Assembly: GCF_041435335.1 (NCBI RefSeq)
Contig: NZ_CP108430.1
Location: forward strand, 1,736,001 to 1,800,000
Direction: 5' to 3'
Length of the DNA: 64,000 nt
From: Streptomyces sp. NBC_01283
GTDB taxonomy: Bacteria > Actinomycetota > Actinomycetes > Streptomycetales > Streptomycetaceae
The notes under the pieces were generated by a model, which did no database searches, was not told where the DNA came from, and saw nothing but the letters and a program-made list of their open reading frames with translations. This document shows positions 1 through 8,553 of the stretch, one piece after another. A program made the position numbers and the translations under genes. The first letter of the stretch is position 1, and each line of letters begins with the position of its first letter.

Positions 1-1
1 G

Positions 2-1675
2 TACGTCACTTCGGGCGACGGTTTCTACGAGGACGGCTCCTTCGTGCAGCACGGCTCCGTCGCGTACACGGGGACGTACGGAAGTGTCCTGCTCGGCAGC
101 GCGGGCCAGTTGATCGCCCTGCTCGCGGACTCCGAGTGGGCCGTCACCGACCCGAAGACGTCCATCCTGTACGAGGCGGTGGACCGGACCTTCTCGCCGG
201 TGGTCTTCGACGGACTGATGATGGACGCGGTGCGCGGCCGTGCGACGTCCCGCGAGAAGGCGCCCGACCACAAGGACGGCGCGGTCACCCTCACCAACAT
301 CCTGCAACTGGCGGACGGCGCCCCCGCCGCGTACGCCCACCGCTGGCGCGCGCTGGCCAAGGGGTGGATGAGCCGCAACAGGACCCACCCCTATCTGAGC
401 CTGGTGGGCGTCCCCGCACTGGCCCGCGCCAAGGCAGTCCTCGACGACCACTCCGTGCCGGCCGCCGACCGGCTCACCGGGCACTTCGCGTTCGCGGACA
501 TGGACCGGGTGGTGCACCGGCGCCCCGGCTGGGCGCTCACGCTCTCGCTCTCCTCGCAGCGCATCGCCGCGTACGAGGCGGGCAACGGCGAGAACCTGCA
601 CGGCTGGTACACCGGCGACGGCATGGCCTATCTGTACGACGGCGACGACCTGGGGCAGTTCGGGGACGGCTTCTGGGCGACGGTCGATCCGTACCGCCTG
701 CCGGGCACCACCGTCGACACGCGCAAGCGGGCCGACATCGGCACGGGCGGCGGGACGGGAACCTACCGGCCGAAGAACACCGTCGCGGGCGGCGCGGTGC
801 TCGACGGCAGGTTCGGCGCCGCCGCGATGGAACTCCTCGCCGACGGCAGCACGCTGCGGGCCAGGAAGGCATGGTTCTTCCTGGACAACGCGGTCGTCGC
901 CCTGGGCGCGGACATCACCGCGAGCGACGGCAGGACCGTCGAGACCATCGTCGAGAACCGGAACCTGTCCGAGGACGGGGCGCCCCGCTTCACGGTCGAC
1001 GGACGGCGGCAGCCCTCGCACACCGGCTGGTCCGAGCCCCTGGCCGGCGCCCGCTGGGCCCACCTGGAAGGCACCGGTGGCTATGTCTTCCCCGACGACC
1101 CCGCGCAGCCGGCCCACGGCCGTGGCCGCACCCGGCTCAATGCCCTGCGCGAGGAGCGGTCCGGCACCTGGCGGGAGATCAACACCGGCGCGGACACCGG
1201 AGGCAGCACGGCCCCGGTCACCCGCCGCTATCTGACCCTGTGGCTCGACCACGGCACCTCCCCCACCACGTCCTCGTACGCCTATGTCCTCCTGCCCGGC
1301 GCGAGCGCCACCTCCACCGCCCTCTGGGCGCACTCCCGGCCCGTCCGCGTCATCGCCAACAACGCCACCGCCCAGGCGGTCGAGGCCCGGCGCCACGGCC
1401 TCGTCGCCGTGCACTTCTGGGGACCCGGCAGCGCGGCAGGCATCACGGCGTCGGGCCCCTGCACGGTGATCATGCGACGCGGCGGCGACGGCATGACGCT
1501 GGCCGTGGCCGACCCGGGCCGCACCGGCACGACGGTCACCCTGGAACTCCCCTCCCCCGTACGGAAGGTGGTCCGCGCCGATGACACGGTCACCGTCACC
1601 CCGGGCCGCCGCCCCGTCGTGACCGTCCGCGTCGCGGGCTCGCGCGGCCATACGCACACCGCGCACCTGAGGTGA
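2..1675 (+). CDS. Polysaccharide lyase family 8 protein, C-terminal part (5' end outside window)
   Basis: The reading frame is open from the first bases of the window and runs 557 residues to a TGA, so the start codon and the N-terminal part are missing. Near residues 11-26 lies the family 8 lyase signature DGSFVQH followed by YTGTY. The His and the second Tyr are nine residues apart, the spacing of the catalytic His/Tyr pair of hyaluronate and xanthan lyases; the catalytic Asn would lie upstream of the window. The rest matches the beta-sandwich region of these enzymes. The family cleaves uronic-acid polysaccharides by beta-elimination and is normally secreted; the signal peptide cannot be seen. 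The stop codon lies 47 bases before the next start, so the two genes are probably co-transcribed. The exact substrate (hyaluronan, chondroitin, xanthan) cannot be told. Confidence 0.85.
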   Translation, partial: YVTSGDGFYEDGSFVQHGSVAYTGTYGSVLLGSAGQLIALLADSEWAVTDPKTSILYEAVDRTFSPVVFDGLMMDAVRGRATSREKAPDHKDGAVTLTNILQLADGAPAAYAHRWRALAKGWMSRNRTHPYLSLVGVPALARAKAVLDDHSVPAADRLTGHFAFADMDRVVHRRPGWALTLSLSSQRIAAYEAGNGENLHGWYTGDGMAYLYDGDDLGQFGDGFWATVDPYRLPGTTVDTRKRADIGTGGGTGTYRPKNTVAGGAVLDGRFGAAAMELLADGSTLRARKAWFFLDNAVVALGADITASDGRTVETIVENRNLSEDGAPRFTVDGRRQPSHTGWSEPLAGARWAHLEGTGGYVFPDDPAQPAHGRGRTRLNALREERSGTWREINTGADTGGSTAPVTRRYLTLWLDHGTSPTTSSYAYVLLPGASATSTALWAHSRPVRVIANNATAQAVEARRHGLVAVHFWGPGSAAGITASGPCTVIMRRGGDGMTLAVADPGRTGTTVTLELPSPVRKVVRADDTVTVTPGRRPVVTVRVAGSRGHTHTAHLR

Positions 1676-1722
1676 CCGCCGCCCGCCACCGGGCCCCCAG
1701 CCATAAGGAGCAACGACCCGCC

Positions 1723-3609
1723 ATGTCCGCACCGCACCTGGCCCTGCCGCCCACCGACCGGGTCCTGTCCCCGCTCACGGGCTGGACCCGCGCGCACTGG
1801 GAGGCGCTCGCCGACCGGCAGCTGGACGCGCTCGTCCCCTACGCGACGCCGAACTTCGCGCAGTACCGGCTGCCCGGGCGCGGCAGTTGGTCAGGGGTCG
1901 TGTCGGACGGGCTCGAAGGCTACGCACGGTCATTCCTCCTCGCCTCCTTCCGGATCGCGGGAGCGGGCGGCGAGGTCGACCCCCACCTCGTCGAACGCTA
2001 CGCGCAGGGTCTGACAACGGGCACGGACCGCGACGCCGCGGGCGGCGAGGCCTGGCCCGAACTCAGCGACTGCTCGCAGCAGATGGTGGAGGCGGCGTCC
2101 ATCGCGATCGGGCTGCACGAGACCCGCCCCTGGATCTGGGACAAGCTCGACACCCGGGTCCAGGAGCGGGTCGTCGACTGGTTCTCCGGGTTCGTCGGCG
2201 GCCGGACGTGGGACAACAACTGGCGGCTCTTCCAAGTGGTGTCCGAGCAGTTCCTGGCGTCCGTCGGCGCCCCGTACAGCAAGGCGGACATCGACGGCGG
2301 GCTCGACCGCATCGAGGACTGGTACCGCGGCGACGGCTGGTACAGCGACGGCGACGGACGCAACTTCGACTACTACATCGGCTGGGCGATGCATCTGTAC
2401 CCGCTGCTCTGGGCGCGCATGGCGGGCCCGGACGACGACGGGCGCGCCAAGGTCTACCGCGAACGCCTGTCCCAGTTCCTCACCGCCTACCCGCACCTCT
2501 TCGGCGCCGACGGCTCCCCCGTCCACCAGGGCCGCTCCCTGACGTACCGCTTCGCGGCGACCGCCCCGGTATGGATGGGCGCCCTCGCGGACTGCACTCC
2601 CCTGGCCCCCGGCCTCACCCGGCGCCTCGCGTCCGGCACCGCGCGGCACTTCGTGGAGCGCGGCGTCCCCGACGAGCGGGGACTGCTGCCGCTCGGCTGG
2701 TACGGGACGTTCCTGCCGACCACCCAGGCCTACTCGGGTCCGGCGTCCCCGTACTGGGCGAGCAAGGGTTTCCTCGGCCTGCTGCTGCCCGCCGAGCACC
2801 CGGTGTGGACGGAGCGCGAACTCCCGCTCCCCGTCGAGGAGTCCGACCAGTACACGGCCCTCCCCCAGCCCGGCTGGCTCCTGCACGGCACACGCCACGA
2901 CGGCATCGTCCGTCTGGTCAACCACGGCAGCGACCACAACCCGCTCGAAGGCCCGGCGGCCGACGACCCGCACTACGCCAAGTTCGGCTACTCCACGGCG
3001 ACCGCACCCGAGGCCGCCCCGAGCGCGTGGGAGCGCAATGTGGACAACCACCTCGCGCTCCTCGCACCGGACGGCACCGCGTCCCGCCGACGCCGGATCC
3101 ACCCGGTGCGCTGCGAGGGACGCGTGGCCGCTTCCCGTCACGACGCTCAACTTCCGGGTTTCGAGGGCGACTTCCCGGTCCAGACGACGAGCGCGCTGCA
3201 CGGCCCCTGGGAGATCCGCGTCCACCGCGTCCAGGCCCCGGCGGGCGTGACGGTCCGCGAGGGCGGATACGCGGTCGCCGACGAGGCACAGCCGCACGCC
3301 GAGCAGGGGCCCGGCTGGGCCCTCACCCGTACGGAAGCCGGGCTGACCAGTGCCGTCGTCGCGCTGCACGGCTGGGACGAGGAGGCGGGCATCGCCCGTG
3401 AGGTCGCCGCCAACGCCTACGGGCCGCACTCGGCGACGCCCTACCTGACCTTCTCGGGGCATCCGGGCGGAGCCGGCATCCACGTCACGCTGGTCGCCCT
3501 GTCCCAAGATGCCGTCCGGCCCGCGGCGTTGAGGGAGTCCATCGCGTGCACGGTGGCGGACGACGTGGTCCGTGTCCGCTTCCCCGACGGCACCCTGCTG
3601 GAGGTGTGA
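1723..3609 (+). CDS. DUF2264 domain-containing protein
   Basis: A 628-residue protein of the DUF2264 family, a large (alpha/alpha)6-barrel-like family of unknown activity often found with polysaccharide-degrading enzymes. The ATG at 1723 is chosen because AAGGAG lies 12 bases upstream; a GTG at 1672 overlapping the lyase stop is possible but has no clear ribosome site. Trp- and Tyr-rich motifs such as GRTWDNNWRLFQ and NFDYYIGWAMHLYP fill the N-terminal two thirds, and the C-terminal third looks like beta-sandwich. No signal peptide is seen, so it probably acts in the cytoplasm on oligosaccharides released by the adjacent lyase. That role is inferred from the neighbour only. Confidence 0.8.
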   Translation: MSAPHLALPPTDRVLSPLTGWTRAHWEALADRQLDALVPYATPNFAQYRLPGRGSWSGVVSDGLEGYARSFLLASFRIAGAGGEVDPHLVERYAQGLTTGTDRDAAGGEAWPELSDCSQQMVEAASIAIGLHETRPWIWDKLDTRVQERVVDWFSGFVGGRTWDNNWRLFQVVSEQFLASVGAPYSKADIDGGLDRIEDWYRGDGWYSDGDGRNFDYYIGWAMHLYPLLWARMAGPDDDGRAKVYRERLSQFLTAYPHLFGADGSPVHQGRSLTYRFAATAPVWMGALADCTPLAPGLTRRLASGTARHFVERGVPDERGLLPLGWYGTFLPTTQAYSGPASPYWASKGFLGLLLPAEHPVWTERELPLPVEESDQYTALPQPGWLLHGTRHDGIVRLVNHGSDHNPLEGPAADDPHYAKFGYSTATAPEAAPSAWERNVDNHLALLAPDGTASRRRRIHPVRCEGRVAASRHDAQLPGFEGDFPVQTTSALHGPWEIRVHRVQAPAGVTVREGGYAVADEAQPHAEQGPGWALTRTEAGLTSAVVALHGWDEEAGIAREVAANAYGPHSATPYLTFSGHPGGAGIHVTLVALSQDAVRPAALRESIACTVADDVVRVRFPDGTLLEV

Positions 3610-3612
3610 GCG

Positions 3613-4182
3613 TCAGATCCCGCCGTCCTCCCGGCGGTGGATCTGCTGGATCAGCTCCGCCGCCATCGCCTTGATCGTCTCCAGACCCGCCCTCCCCCAG
3701 GGCCGGGGCTCGACGTCGACGACGCAGACGGTGCCGAGCGCGATGCCCGTGCGGTCGATGAGCGGGGCGCCCAGGTAGGAGCGGATGCCGATCTCGTCGA
3801 CGACCGGGTTCCCCGCGAACCGCGGATAGTCGCACACGTCCTCCAGCACGAGGGCCTTGCGCCGCACGATCACATGCGGGCAGTACCCGTGATCGCGCGC
3901 CATGTAGCGGAACGGCGCGTACTCACCGGCCGCCGTGGAGGTCAGTTCGGAGCCGTCCCCCGTGTGGTCCGGGGTGTGCAGACCGGCGAAGAACTGCCGG
4001 TTCTCGTCGATGAAGTTGACCATGGAGTACGGCGCGCCCGTGACCTCGGCGAGCCGGTCGGCGAAGGCGTCGAAGGCGAGCTCCGGACGCAGTCCTATGC
4101 CGAGCCTGCGCAGCCTCCGTACCCGGCTGGGCGCCTCCGCGTCGACGGGAGTGAGCAGCAGGGGCGCGGTCGAGTCGTACAT
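3613..4182 (-). CDS. GAF domain-containing protein, last gene of the conservon
   Basis: A 189-residue protein that is almost entirely one GAF domain (about residues 20-180), with the family pattern VNFIDENRQFF in the N-terminal part, YCPHVIVRRKALVLEDV in the middle and SYLGAPLIDRTGIALGTVCV in the C-terminal half. GAF domains bind small ligands or act as redox and light sensors. The ATG is fused to the stop codon of the upstream GTPase gene (TGATG), so it is translationally coupled to the conservon. Some Streptomyces conservons carry extra members such as cytochrome P450s; here the extra member is a stand-alone GAF sensor. The ligand is unknown. It converges with the DUF2264 gene with only 3 bases between the stops. 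Confidence 0.85.
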   Translation of the reverse strand: MYDSTAPLLLTPVDAEAPSRVRRLRRLGIGLRPELAFDAFADRLAEVTGAPYSMVNFIDENRQFFAGLHTPDHTGDGSELTSTAAGEYAPFRYMARDHGYCPHVIVRRKALVLEDVCDYPRFAGNPVVDEIGIRSYLGAPLIDRTGIALGTVCVVDVEPRPWGRAGLETIKAMAAELIQQIHRREDGGI

Positions 4183-4778
4183 CAGGTGTGGGCTCCGTAG
4201 CTCGGGGCGGCCGGGGAGTGGGCGAGGAGGTGCTTGACGAGGGTGAGGAGGGTGGCGATGCCCGAGCTGGAGATCCTCGCGTCGCACCGCACGACGGGCA
4301 CCTGCGGATCCAGGTCGATGGCGGAACGTACCTCCTCGGGCTCGTAGCGGTGGGCGCCGTCGAATTCGTTGATCGCGACGATGAATCCCATGCCGCGCTG
4401 CTCGAAGAAGTCCACCGCGGCGAAGCAGTCCTCCAGGCGGCGGGTGTCGGCGAGGACCACCGCGCCGAGTGCGCCTTCGGAGAGCTCGTCCCACATGAAC
4501 CAGAAGCGTTCCTGGCCGGGCGTTCCGAAGAGGTAGAGCACGTGTTCCGGGTCGAGGGTGATGCGGCCGAAGTCCATGGCCACGGTCGTCGTGGTCTTGT
4601 TCTCGACGCCCGACAGATCGTCGGTGCCTTCGCTGACGGTGGTGAGGAGCTCCTCCGTGCTCAGCGGCGCGATCTCGCTCACCGCGCCCGTGAAGGTCGT
4701 CTTGCCGACCCCGAAACCTCCCGCGATCAGAATCTTCAGTGCGGTGGGGAAGGGGTCAGAGCTGTCGTCGTAGTCCAT
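4182..4778 (-). CDS. cvnD: CvnD-type small GTPase (ATP/GTP-binding protein)
   Basis: A 198-residue Ras-like GTPase. The P-loop GGFGVGKTT is at residues 20-28, the switch II motif reads GTPGQERF, and NEFD stands in place of the canonical NKxD base-recognition motif, which is usual for conservon GTPases. It is the fourth member of the conservon order kinase, roadblock, DUF742, GTPase. In S. coelicolor Cvn9 these four proteins form a membrane-associated complex that resembles a eukaryotic G-protein-coupled receptor system. Its start lies 23 bases inside the DUF742 gene. Confidence 0.93.
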   Translation of the reverse strand: MDYDDSSDPFPTALKILIAGGFGVGKTTFTGAVSEIAPLSTEELLTTVSEGTDDLSGVENKTTTTVAMDFGRITLDPEHVLYLFGTPGQERFWFMWDELSEGALGAVVLADTRRLEDCFAAVDFFEQRGMGFIVAINEFDGAHRYEPEEVRSAIDLDPQVPVVRCDARISSSGIATLLTLVKHLLAHSPAAPSYGAHT

Positions 4779-5127
4779 CGAGCACTGCCTCCAACAGGGA
4801 CCGGTCAGTGGGGTTGTGGTAGAAGTCCGGGGCTCTCAGGGTGAGCGCCCCGCAGTCGACGAGATCGGAGAGCAGCACCTTGGTCACCACCGCGGGCAGT
4901 TTGAGCTGCGCCGCGATCTCCGCGACCGACGTGGGTGCCGCGCAGAGCCCGAGCGCCTCCGTGTGTTCTGGCCCCAGGTAGCCGACCACCGGGCCTCCGG
5001 TGGCCCTCACCTGGGTCAGGAGGTCCAGTTGAGCGGTCGGCCGGGTCCGCCCGCCGCTGACCGTGTAGGGCCGGACGAGACGTCCGGCGGATTCGTCGAG
5101 CCATGGCCCGTCGTGCGGGGCCGCCAC
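4756..5127 (-). CDS. cvnC: CvnC-type DUF742 protein
   Basis: About 123 residues of the DUF742 family. The N-terminal half carries RLVRPYTVSGGRT, which marks the family, and the C-terminal half has a winged-helix-like pattern (TSVAEIAAQLKLPAVVTKVLLSDLV, given here only as a region near residues 65-95). It is the third conservon component. I place the start at the GTG at 5127, because a GAGG ribosome site lies 8 bases upstream; a TTG at 5133 in the same frame would leave a spacing of only 2 bases. The end overlaps the GTPase gene by 23 bases. The function is probably as adaptor between the roadblock protein and the GTPase. Confidence 0.9.
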   Translation of the reverse strand: MAAPHDGPWLDESAGRLVRPYTVSGGRTRPTAQLDLLTQVRATGGPVVGYLGPEHTEALGLCAAPTSVAEIAAQLKLPAVVTKVLLSDLVDCGALTLRAPDFYHNPTDRSLLEAVLDGLRRQL

Positions 5128-5129
5128 GC

Positions 5130-5564
5130 TCAATGCCTCATCGGGGCGGGTTCACCGGCGGGTTGCCGGGGTGCGGTGAGGAGGTAGGGGCGCACGCTCT
5201 TGACCAGCATCGTCATTTCGTAGCCGAGCACCGCCGCGTCCGCGTCGCGCCCGGCGAGCACCGCCAGACAGGTGCCGGAGCCCGCCGTGGAGACGAACAG
5301 GAGGGTGGAGTCGAGCTCCACGACGACCTGGCGCACGTCGCCGCCGTCCCCGAACCGGATGCCGGCGCTGCGCCCCAGTGAGTAGAGCCCGGAGGCGAGG
5401 GCCGCCATGTGGTCGGCGCTGTCCGGGTCGAGGCCATGGACCGACTTCACGAGTCCGTCGGAGGAGAGCAGGACCGCGCTGTGGGTGTGCGGCACACGCT
5501 GTACGAGTCCGCTCATCAGCCAGTCGAGGTCGGATACCTGCGCGGTCGGCGCATCGCTCGCCAT
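5130..5564 (-). CDS. cvnB: CvnB-type roadblock/LC7 domain protein
   Basis: A 144-residue roadblock/LC7 protein, with LDWLMSGLVQRVPHTHSAVL at the start and a regular alpha/beta pattern through to residue 125. Roadblock proteins bind small GTPases and modulate nucleotide exchange or hydrolysis; in conservons this one is thought to act on CvnD. The ATG at 5564 is preferred because AAGGAG lies 10 bases upstream. A frame extension to 5639 would overlap the kinase stop and adds a low-complexity Ser/Thr/Pro stretch. The stop codon TGA is shared closely with the start of the DUF742 gene, so translation is coupled. Confidence 0.92.
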   Translation of the reverse strand: MASDAPTAQVSDLDWLMSGLVQRVPHTHSAVLLSSDGLVKSVHGLDPDSADHMAALASGLYSLGRSAGIRFGDGGDVRQVVVELDSTLLFVSTAGSGTCLAVLAGRDADAAVLGYEMTMLVKSVRPYLLTAPRQPAGEPAPMRH

Positions 5565-5631
5565 GGTGGATCGACTCCTTGAGGTACGAGGGTCTGCCGG
5601 GGCAGACGTGGTGCTTGCTGGGTGGTGCGGT

Positions 5632-7422
5632 TCAGCCACCCTGGTCGCCTCCGTCGCGAGGGACGCCGAGATCGGGTCCGGGGGCCGGGTCCCGCATCTC
5701 CTGTGCGGCGGCGAGTCCGATGCCGCGCTGGAAGGCGGCCATCAGACCCGGGTCGTGGCCGATGTGGTGTTCGCTCTCCGGGCGTGGCGCCGGCGCCTCC
5801 CGCAGCTGGGGCGCGATGTGTTCCTGGGCGCGCCGCTTGGGCAGTTGGGGCTTTTCCACCCGGCCGCGTACGGCGCCGCCGTTGAGCGGGGTGGGCGGTG
5901 CCCCTGCGTTCTCGGCCGCGGCCTGCCGGTCCTCGGGCCGAATCCCGGGCACGGCCTCGGCCGGTGTCGGCCTGCCCTCCCTGCCCCGTACGGGCAGCGG
6001 GGCGGGCGCGGAGCCCTGCGCCACGGGAGCGACCGGCGCGGTCGGCGGCGGGCTCGGCCGCACGTCATGCTGCGGCTGCCGCGACACGGCAACGGGCTCC
6101 GGGTGGGGGGCCACGGCGGGCATGTGCGCCGGTTCCCGTACGTCGCCGGGGGCGGCCGGCGGCGCCGCGTCCGGGGCGTGCTGCGGGCGGTCGGCGGCGA
6201 CGGGCTCGTGCTGCGGCTCGGTGCCCAGCAGACCCTGCGGAAGGATCAGTACGGCCTGTACGCCTCCGTAGATGTTGGTCTGGAGGCGGACCGCGATGCC
6301 GTGCCTGCGGGCCAGCGCGGAGACCACGTAAAGGCCGATCCGGCCGTCCTGGAGGAGGCTCGCGACGTTGACCTGGTCCGGGTCGGCGAGCAGGTGGTTC
6401 ATCTTGTTCTGCTCGGTCAGCGGCATGCCGAGGCCACGGTCCTCGACCTCGACGGCGAGCCCGGCCGTCACCAGATTGGCGCGCAGCAGGACCTGGGTGT
6501 GCGGGGCGGAGAACACCGTGGCGTTCTCGACGAGTTCGGCGAGGAGGTGGATGACGTCGGCGACGGCGTGGCCGCGCAGGGTGCCGGCGATCGGCGGCAC
6601 CAGCTTGACCCGCGAGTACTGCTCGACCTCCGCGATGGCCGAGCGGAGCACCTCCGTCATCGAGACCGGGTTGCTCCACTGGCGGCGCGAGATGGCGCCG
6701 CCGAGGACGGCGAGGTTCTCGGCGTGCCTGCGGATGCGGGTGGCCAGGTGGTCGACGTGGAAGAGGCCCTTGAGCAGATCCGGGTCCTCGACCTCGTTCT
6801 CCAGCTCGTCGAGGATGGAGATCTCGCGGTGCACGAGGGACTGCAGCCGCCGGGCCAGATTGACGAAGACCTCGACCTTCTGTTCGCTGCCCGCGTGGCT
6901 GGAGAGCTGCGAGGCCTGCACGACAGAGGTGACGGCGACGTCCTGGGCCCGGGACAGCTCGGCGGCGAGCAGTCCGAAGTCGTCGCCGTCCGGGGCGGAT
7001 CGGGCGGGAGCCCTGCGAGCGGGCGGCCCTTCGCCGCGGCGCAGCTTCTCGACGACTTCGCGCAGTTCGGCCTGGCCGCGCGCGGTGGTGCGGCGCAGGG
7101 TGCCGACGCGTTCGCGTACGGAGGTGGCGGTGCGGTCGGCGGCGACGGCCGCGATCACGATGCTGGCCAGGCCGATGGCTCCGGCGGCGATGAGGATGAG
7201 GAGCAGCGCGGGTTCGAGCGGGCCGGGGGACGAGCGGACGATGAACAGCACGGCGGCACCGGCGCAGAGCATCACCGCGACGACGGGCAGTACGGCGATG
7301 CGCAGGAGCTGCGGCCGTATCCGGGCCTCGGGCAGCGCCGTGGCGGGTCGGCTCCCGGGCCTGCCGTGGCGCCCGCCCTCACGGCGGTCTGCGCGGGCGG
7401 CCGGTGCACGGAGGTGAGACAT
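5632..7422 (-). CDS. cvnA: CvnA-type sensor histidine kinase-like ATPase
   Basis: A 596-residue protein with two adjacent hydrophobic helices near residues 37-95, a linker and dimerisation region, a HATPase domain with the N-box HLLAELVENATVFS and the G1 box VEDRGLGM, and a long Pro/Ala/Arg-rich tail of about 200 residues. It is the first gene of the conservon. Many CvnA proteins have a large extracellular nitrate-sensor-like domain between the two helices; here only a loop of a few residues separates them, so no extracytoplasmic sensor is visible. The ATG at 7422 has GAGG about 8 bases upstream. A frame extension to 7749 adds unlikely sequence. It probably receives signals inside the cell or in the membrane and passes them to CvnB/C/D. 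Confidence 0.88.
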   Translation of the reverse strand: MSHLRAPAARADRREGGRHGRPGSRPATALPEARIRPQLLRIAVLPVVAVMLCAGAAVLFIVRSSPGPLEPALLLILIAAGAIGLASIVIAAVAADRTATSVRERVGTLRRTTARGQAELREVVEKLRRGEGPPARRAPARSAPDGDDFGLLAAELSRAQDVAVTSVVQASQLSSHAGSEQKVEVFVNLARRLQSLVHREISILDELENEVEDPDLLKGLFHVDHLATRIRRHAENLAVLGGAISRRQWSNPVSMTEVLRSAIAEVEQYSRVKLVPPIAGTLRGHAVADVIHLLAELVENATVFSAPHTQVLLRANLVTAGLAVEVEDRGLGMPLTEQNKMNHLLADPDQVNVASLLQDGRIGLYVVSALARRHGIAVRLQTNIYGGVQAVLILPQGLLGTEPQHEPVAADRPQHAPDAAPPAAPGDVREPAHMPAVAPHPEPVAVSRQPQHDVRPSPPPTAPVAPVAQGSAPAPLPVRGREGRPTPAEAVPGIRPEDRQAAAENAGAPPTPLNGGAVRGRVEKPQLPKRRAQEHIAPQLREAPAPRPESEHHIGHDPGLMAAFQRGIGLAAAQEMRDPAPGPDLGVPRDGGDQGG

Positions 7423-7766
7423 CAGCGTCCTCGGTAGGGGAGCGGGCTCCGACGGGCGCGCGACGCGTGGCTTCGCGGCATCGCCGTGCCGGTCGGGAGG
7501 GCTCGGGCAGGACCGCTGCCATGATCCCCGCGTCGACCGGCGGACACTCACGGTAGTCATCAACGCTTCATGTGCGGGAGGCAGTTGACAAAGTCCGGCA
7601 CCCAGCGTCCCGCTCTGGTATGACACGTCGCACGACCGTCCGAATACGCCTTCGCACGTCTGTTCCGTCCGGGGAAGTCGGGGTCCCGGCCGCCGCTCCG
7701 GAAATTTCGGCTGTTCACTGCCTAATCCCGTTGAGACTCCGCCGTCCATTGGCGAGAGTCGGCGGC
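7423..7766. other. Divergent intergenic region between conservon and YCII-domain gene
   Basis: This 344-base stretch holds no convincing gene. It must contain the promoter of the conservon on the minus strand, which I could not pin to clear boxes, and the promoter of the YCII-domain gene on the plus strand, listed separately. The base composition is somewhat less GC-rich than the flanking genes, with AT-rich patches around 7700-7730. Confidence 0.5.
7731..7766 (+). promoter_or_regulatory. Candidate leaderless promoter of the YCII-domain gene
   Basis: TTGAGA at 7731-7736 and GAGAGT at 7754-7759 are 17 bases apart, and 7 bases follow before the ATG at 7767. This spacing fits a housekeeping promoter whose transcript starts at or very near the start codon. 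The -10 box is weak (only the second A and last T match TAnnnT). Confidence 0.4.
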
Positions 7767-8315
7767 ATGGAATTCTTCTGCTACCACCGCGACCGGCCCG
7801 GCTCCCTCACGTTGCGCGAGAAGCTGACGGAGGATCACTGGTCCTACATGGATCAGTACGCCGAGGAGTTGATAGCGCGGGGTCCGACCTTCGCCGCCGA
7901 CGGCGAGACGCCGACCGGCAGCGTGCACATCGTGGACCTGCCGGATCCCGCCGCCGCCCGGGCGTTCGCCTTCGACGAGCCCAACTACCAGGCGGGTGCG
8001 TACCGGGACGTGCTGCTGCGGCGGTGGCGCAACACACTGGGCCGCACCATGTGGGACTTCCCCGGTGGCGCCACGGGCGGAAACCGGTACCTGGTCATCG
8101 GCCTCGGCTCGGGACAGGCCGCCGATCTCGACGTGCCGCCGACCCGGGACGGGCTGATCGCTTACGGGCCGCTGCTCTCCGACGACGGCACCCTCTGGCT
8201 GGGCACGGCGGCACTGGTCATGGCCCCGGACCCGGCCACGGCACGCGCCGTCCTGACACCGGAGCGGTACGCCGGCATCGAGGTGCACGACTGGGAGTTC
8301 GGCGGGCGGCGGTAG
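7767..8315 (+). CDS. YCII-related domain protein
   Basis: A 182-residue protein made of two YCII-like alpha/beta modules. The first, about residues 1-90, contains HWSYMDQYAEELIARGP and LPDPAAARAFAFDEPNY, the pattern of YciI-type ferredoxin-fold proteins; the second, about residues 100-180, repeats this with YGPLLSDDGTLWLGTAALV. YciI proteins have a conserved His/Asp pair and are suspected hydrolases or dehydrochlorinase-like enzymes; the substrate is unknown. There is no clear ribosome site, which fits leaderless translation. A hairpin terminator follows 11 bases after the stop. Confidence 0.8.
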   Translation: MEFFCYHRDRPGSLTLREKLTEDHWSYMDQYAEELIARGPTFAADGETPTGSVHIVDLPDPAAARAFAFDEPNYQAGAYRDVLLRRWRNTLGRTMWDFPGGATGGNRYLVIGLGSGQAADLDVPPTRDGLIAYGPLLSDDGTLWLGTAALVMAPDPATARAVLTPERYAGIEVHDWEFGGRR

Positions 8316-8326
8316 CGACGGCAATT

Positions 8327-8361
8327 GCGGGCCGAACGTCCCAATGTGTCACTCGGCCCGC
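8327..8361 (+). terminator. Hairpin terminator after the YCII-domain gene
   Basis: GCGGGCCGA at 8327-8335 is the exact complement of TCGGCCCGC at 8353-8361, giving a 9-bp stem with a 17-base loop just after the stop codon at 8315. There is no T-run, as is common in Streptomyces. Confidence 0.6.
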
Positions 8362-8553
8362 CCGGACAATGCACGGAAAGGACAACTGTGAATCCGAATC
8401 GGTGAAATACCGGTGGAACCCCGAGGGCCGCGTCTGCCGTGCTGCAATATCCGTCATCACGAGTGGTGATGGGCGACGTGGACGTGTGCGGAGGCGGGGC
8501 AGTGACTCTCTCCGTCCGGGTGCGGATGCGTCAGGTGAAGCGAGGCATCAGTG

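Noticed and set aside
5407..7437. A 676-codon plus-strand frame antisense to the conservon kinase
   Set aside because: The minus-strand frame has the full HATPase motifs and conservon context; the plus frame has none.
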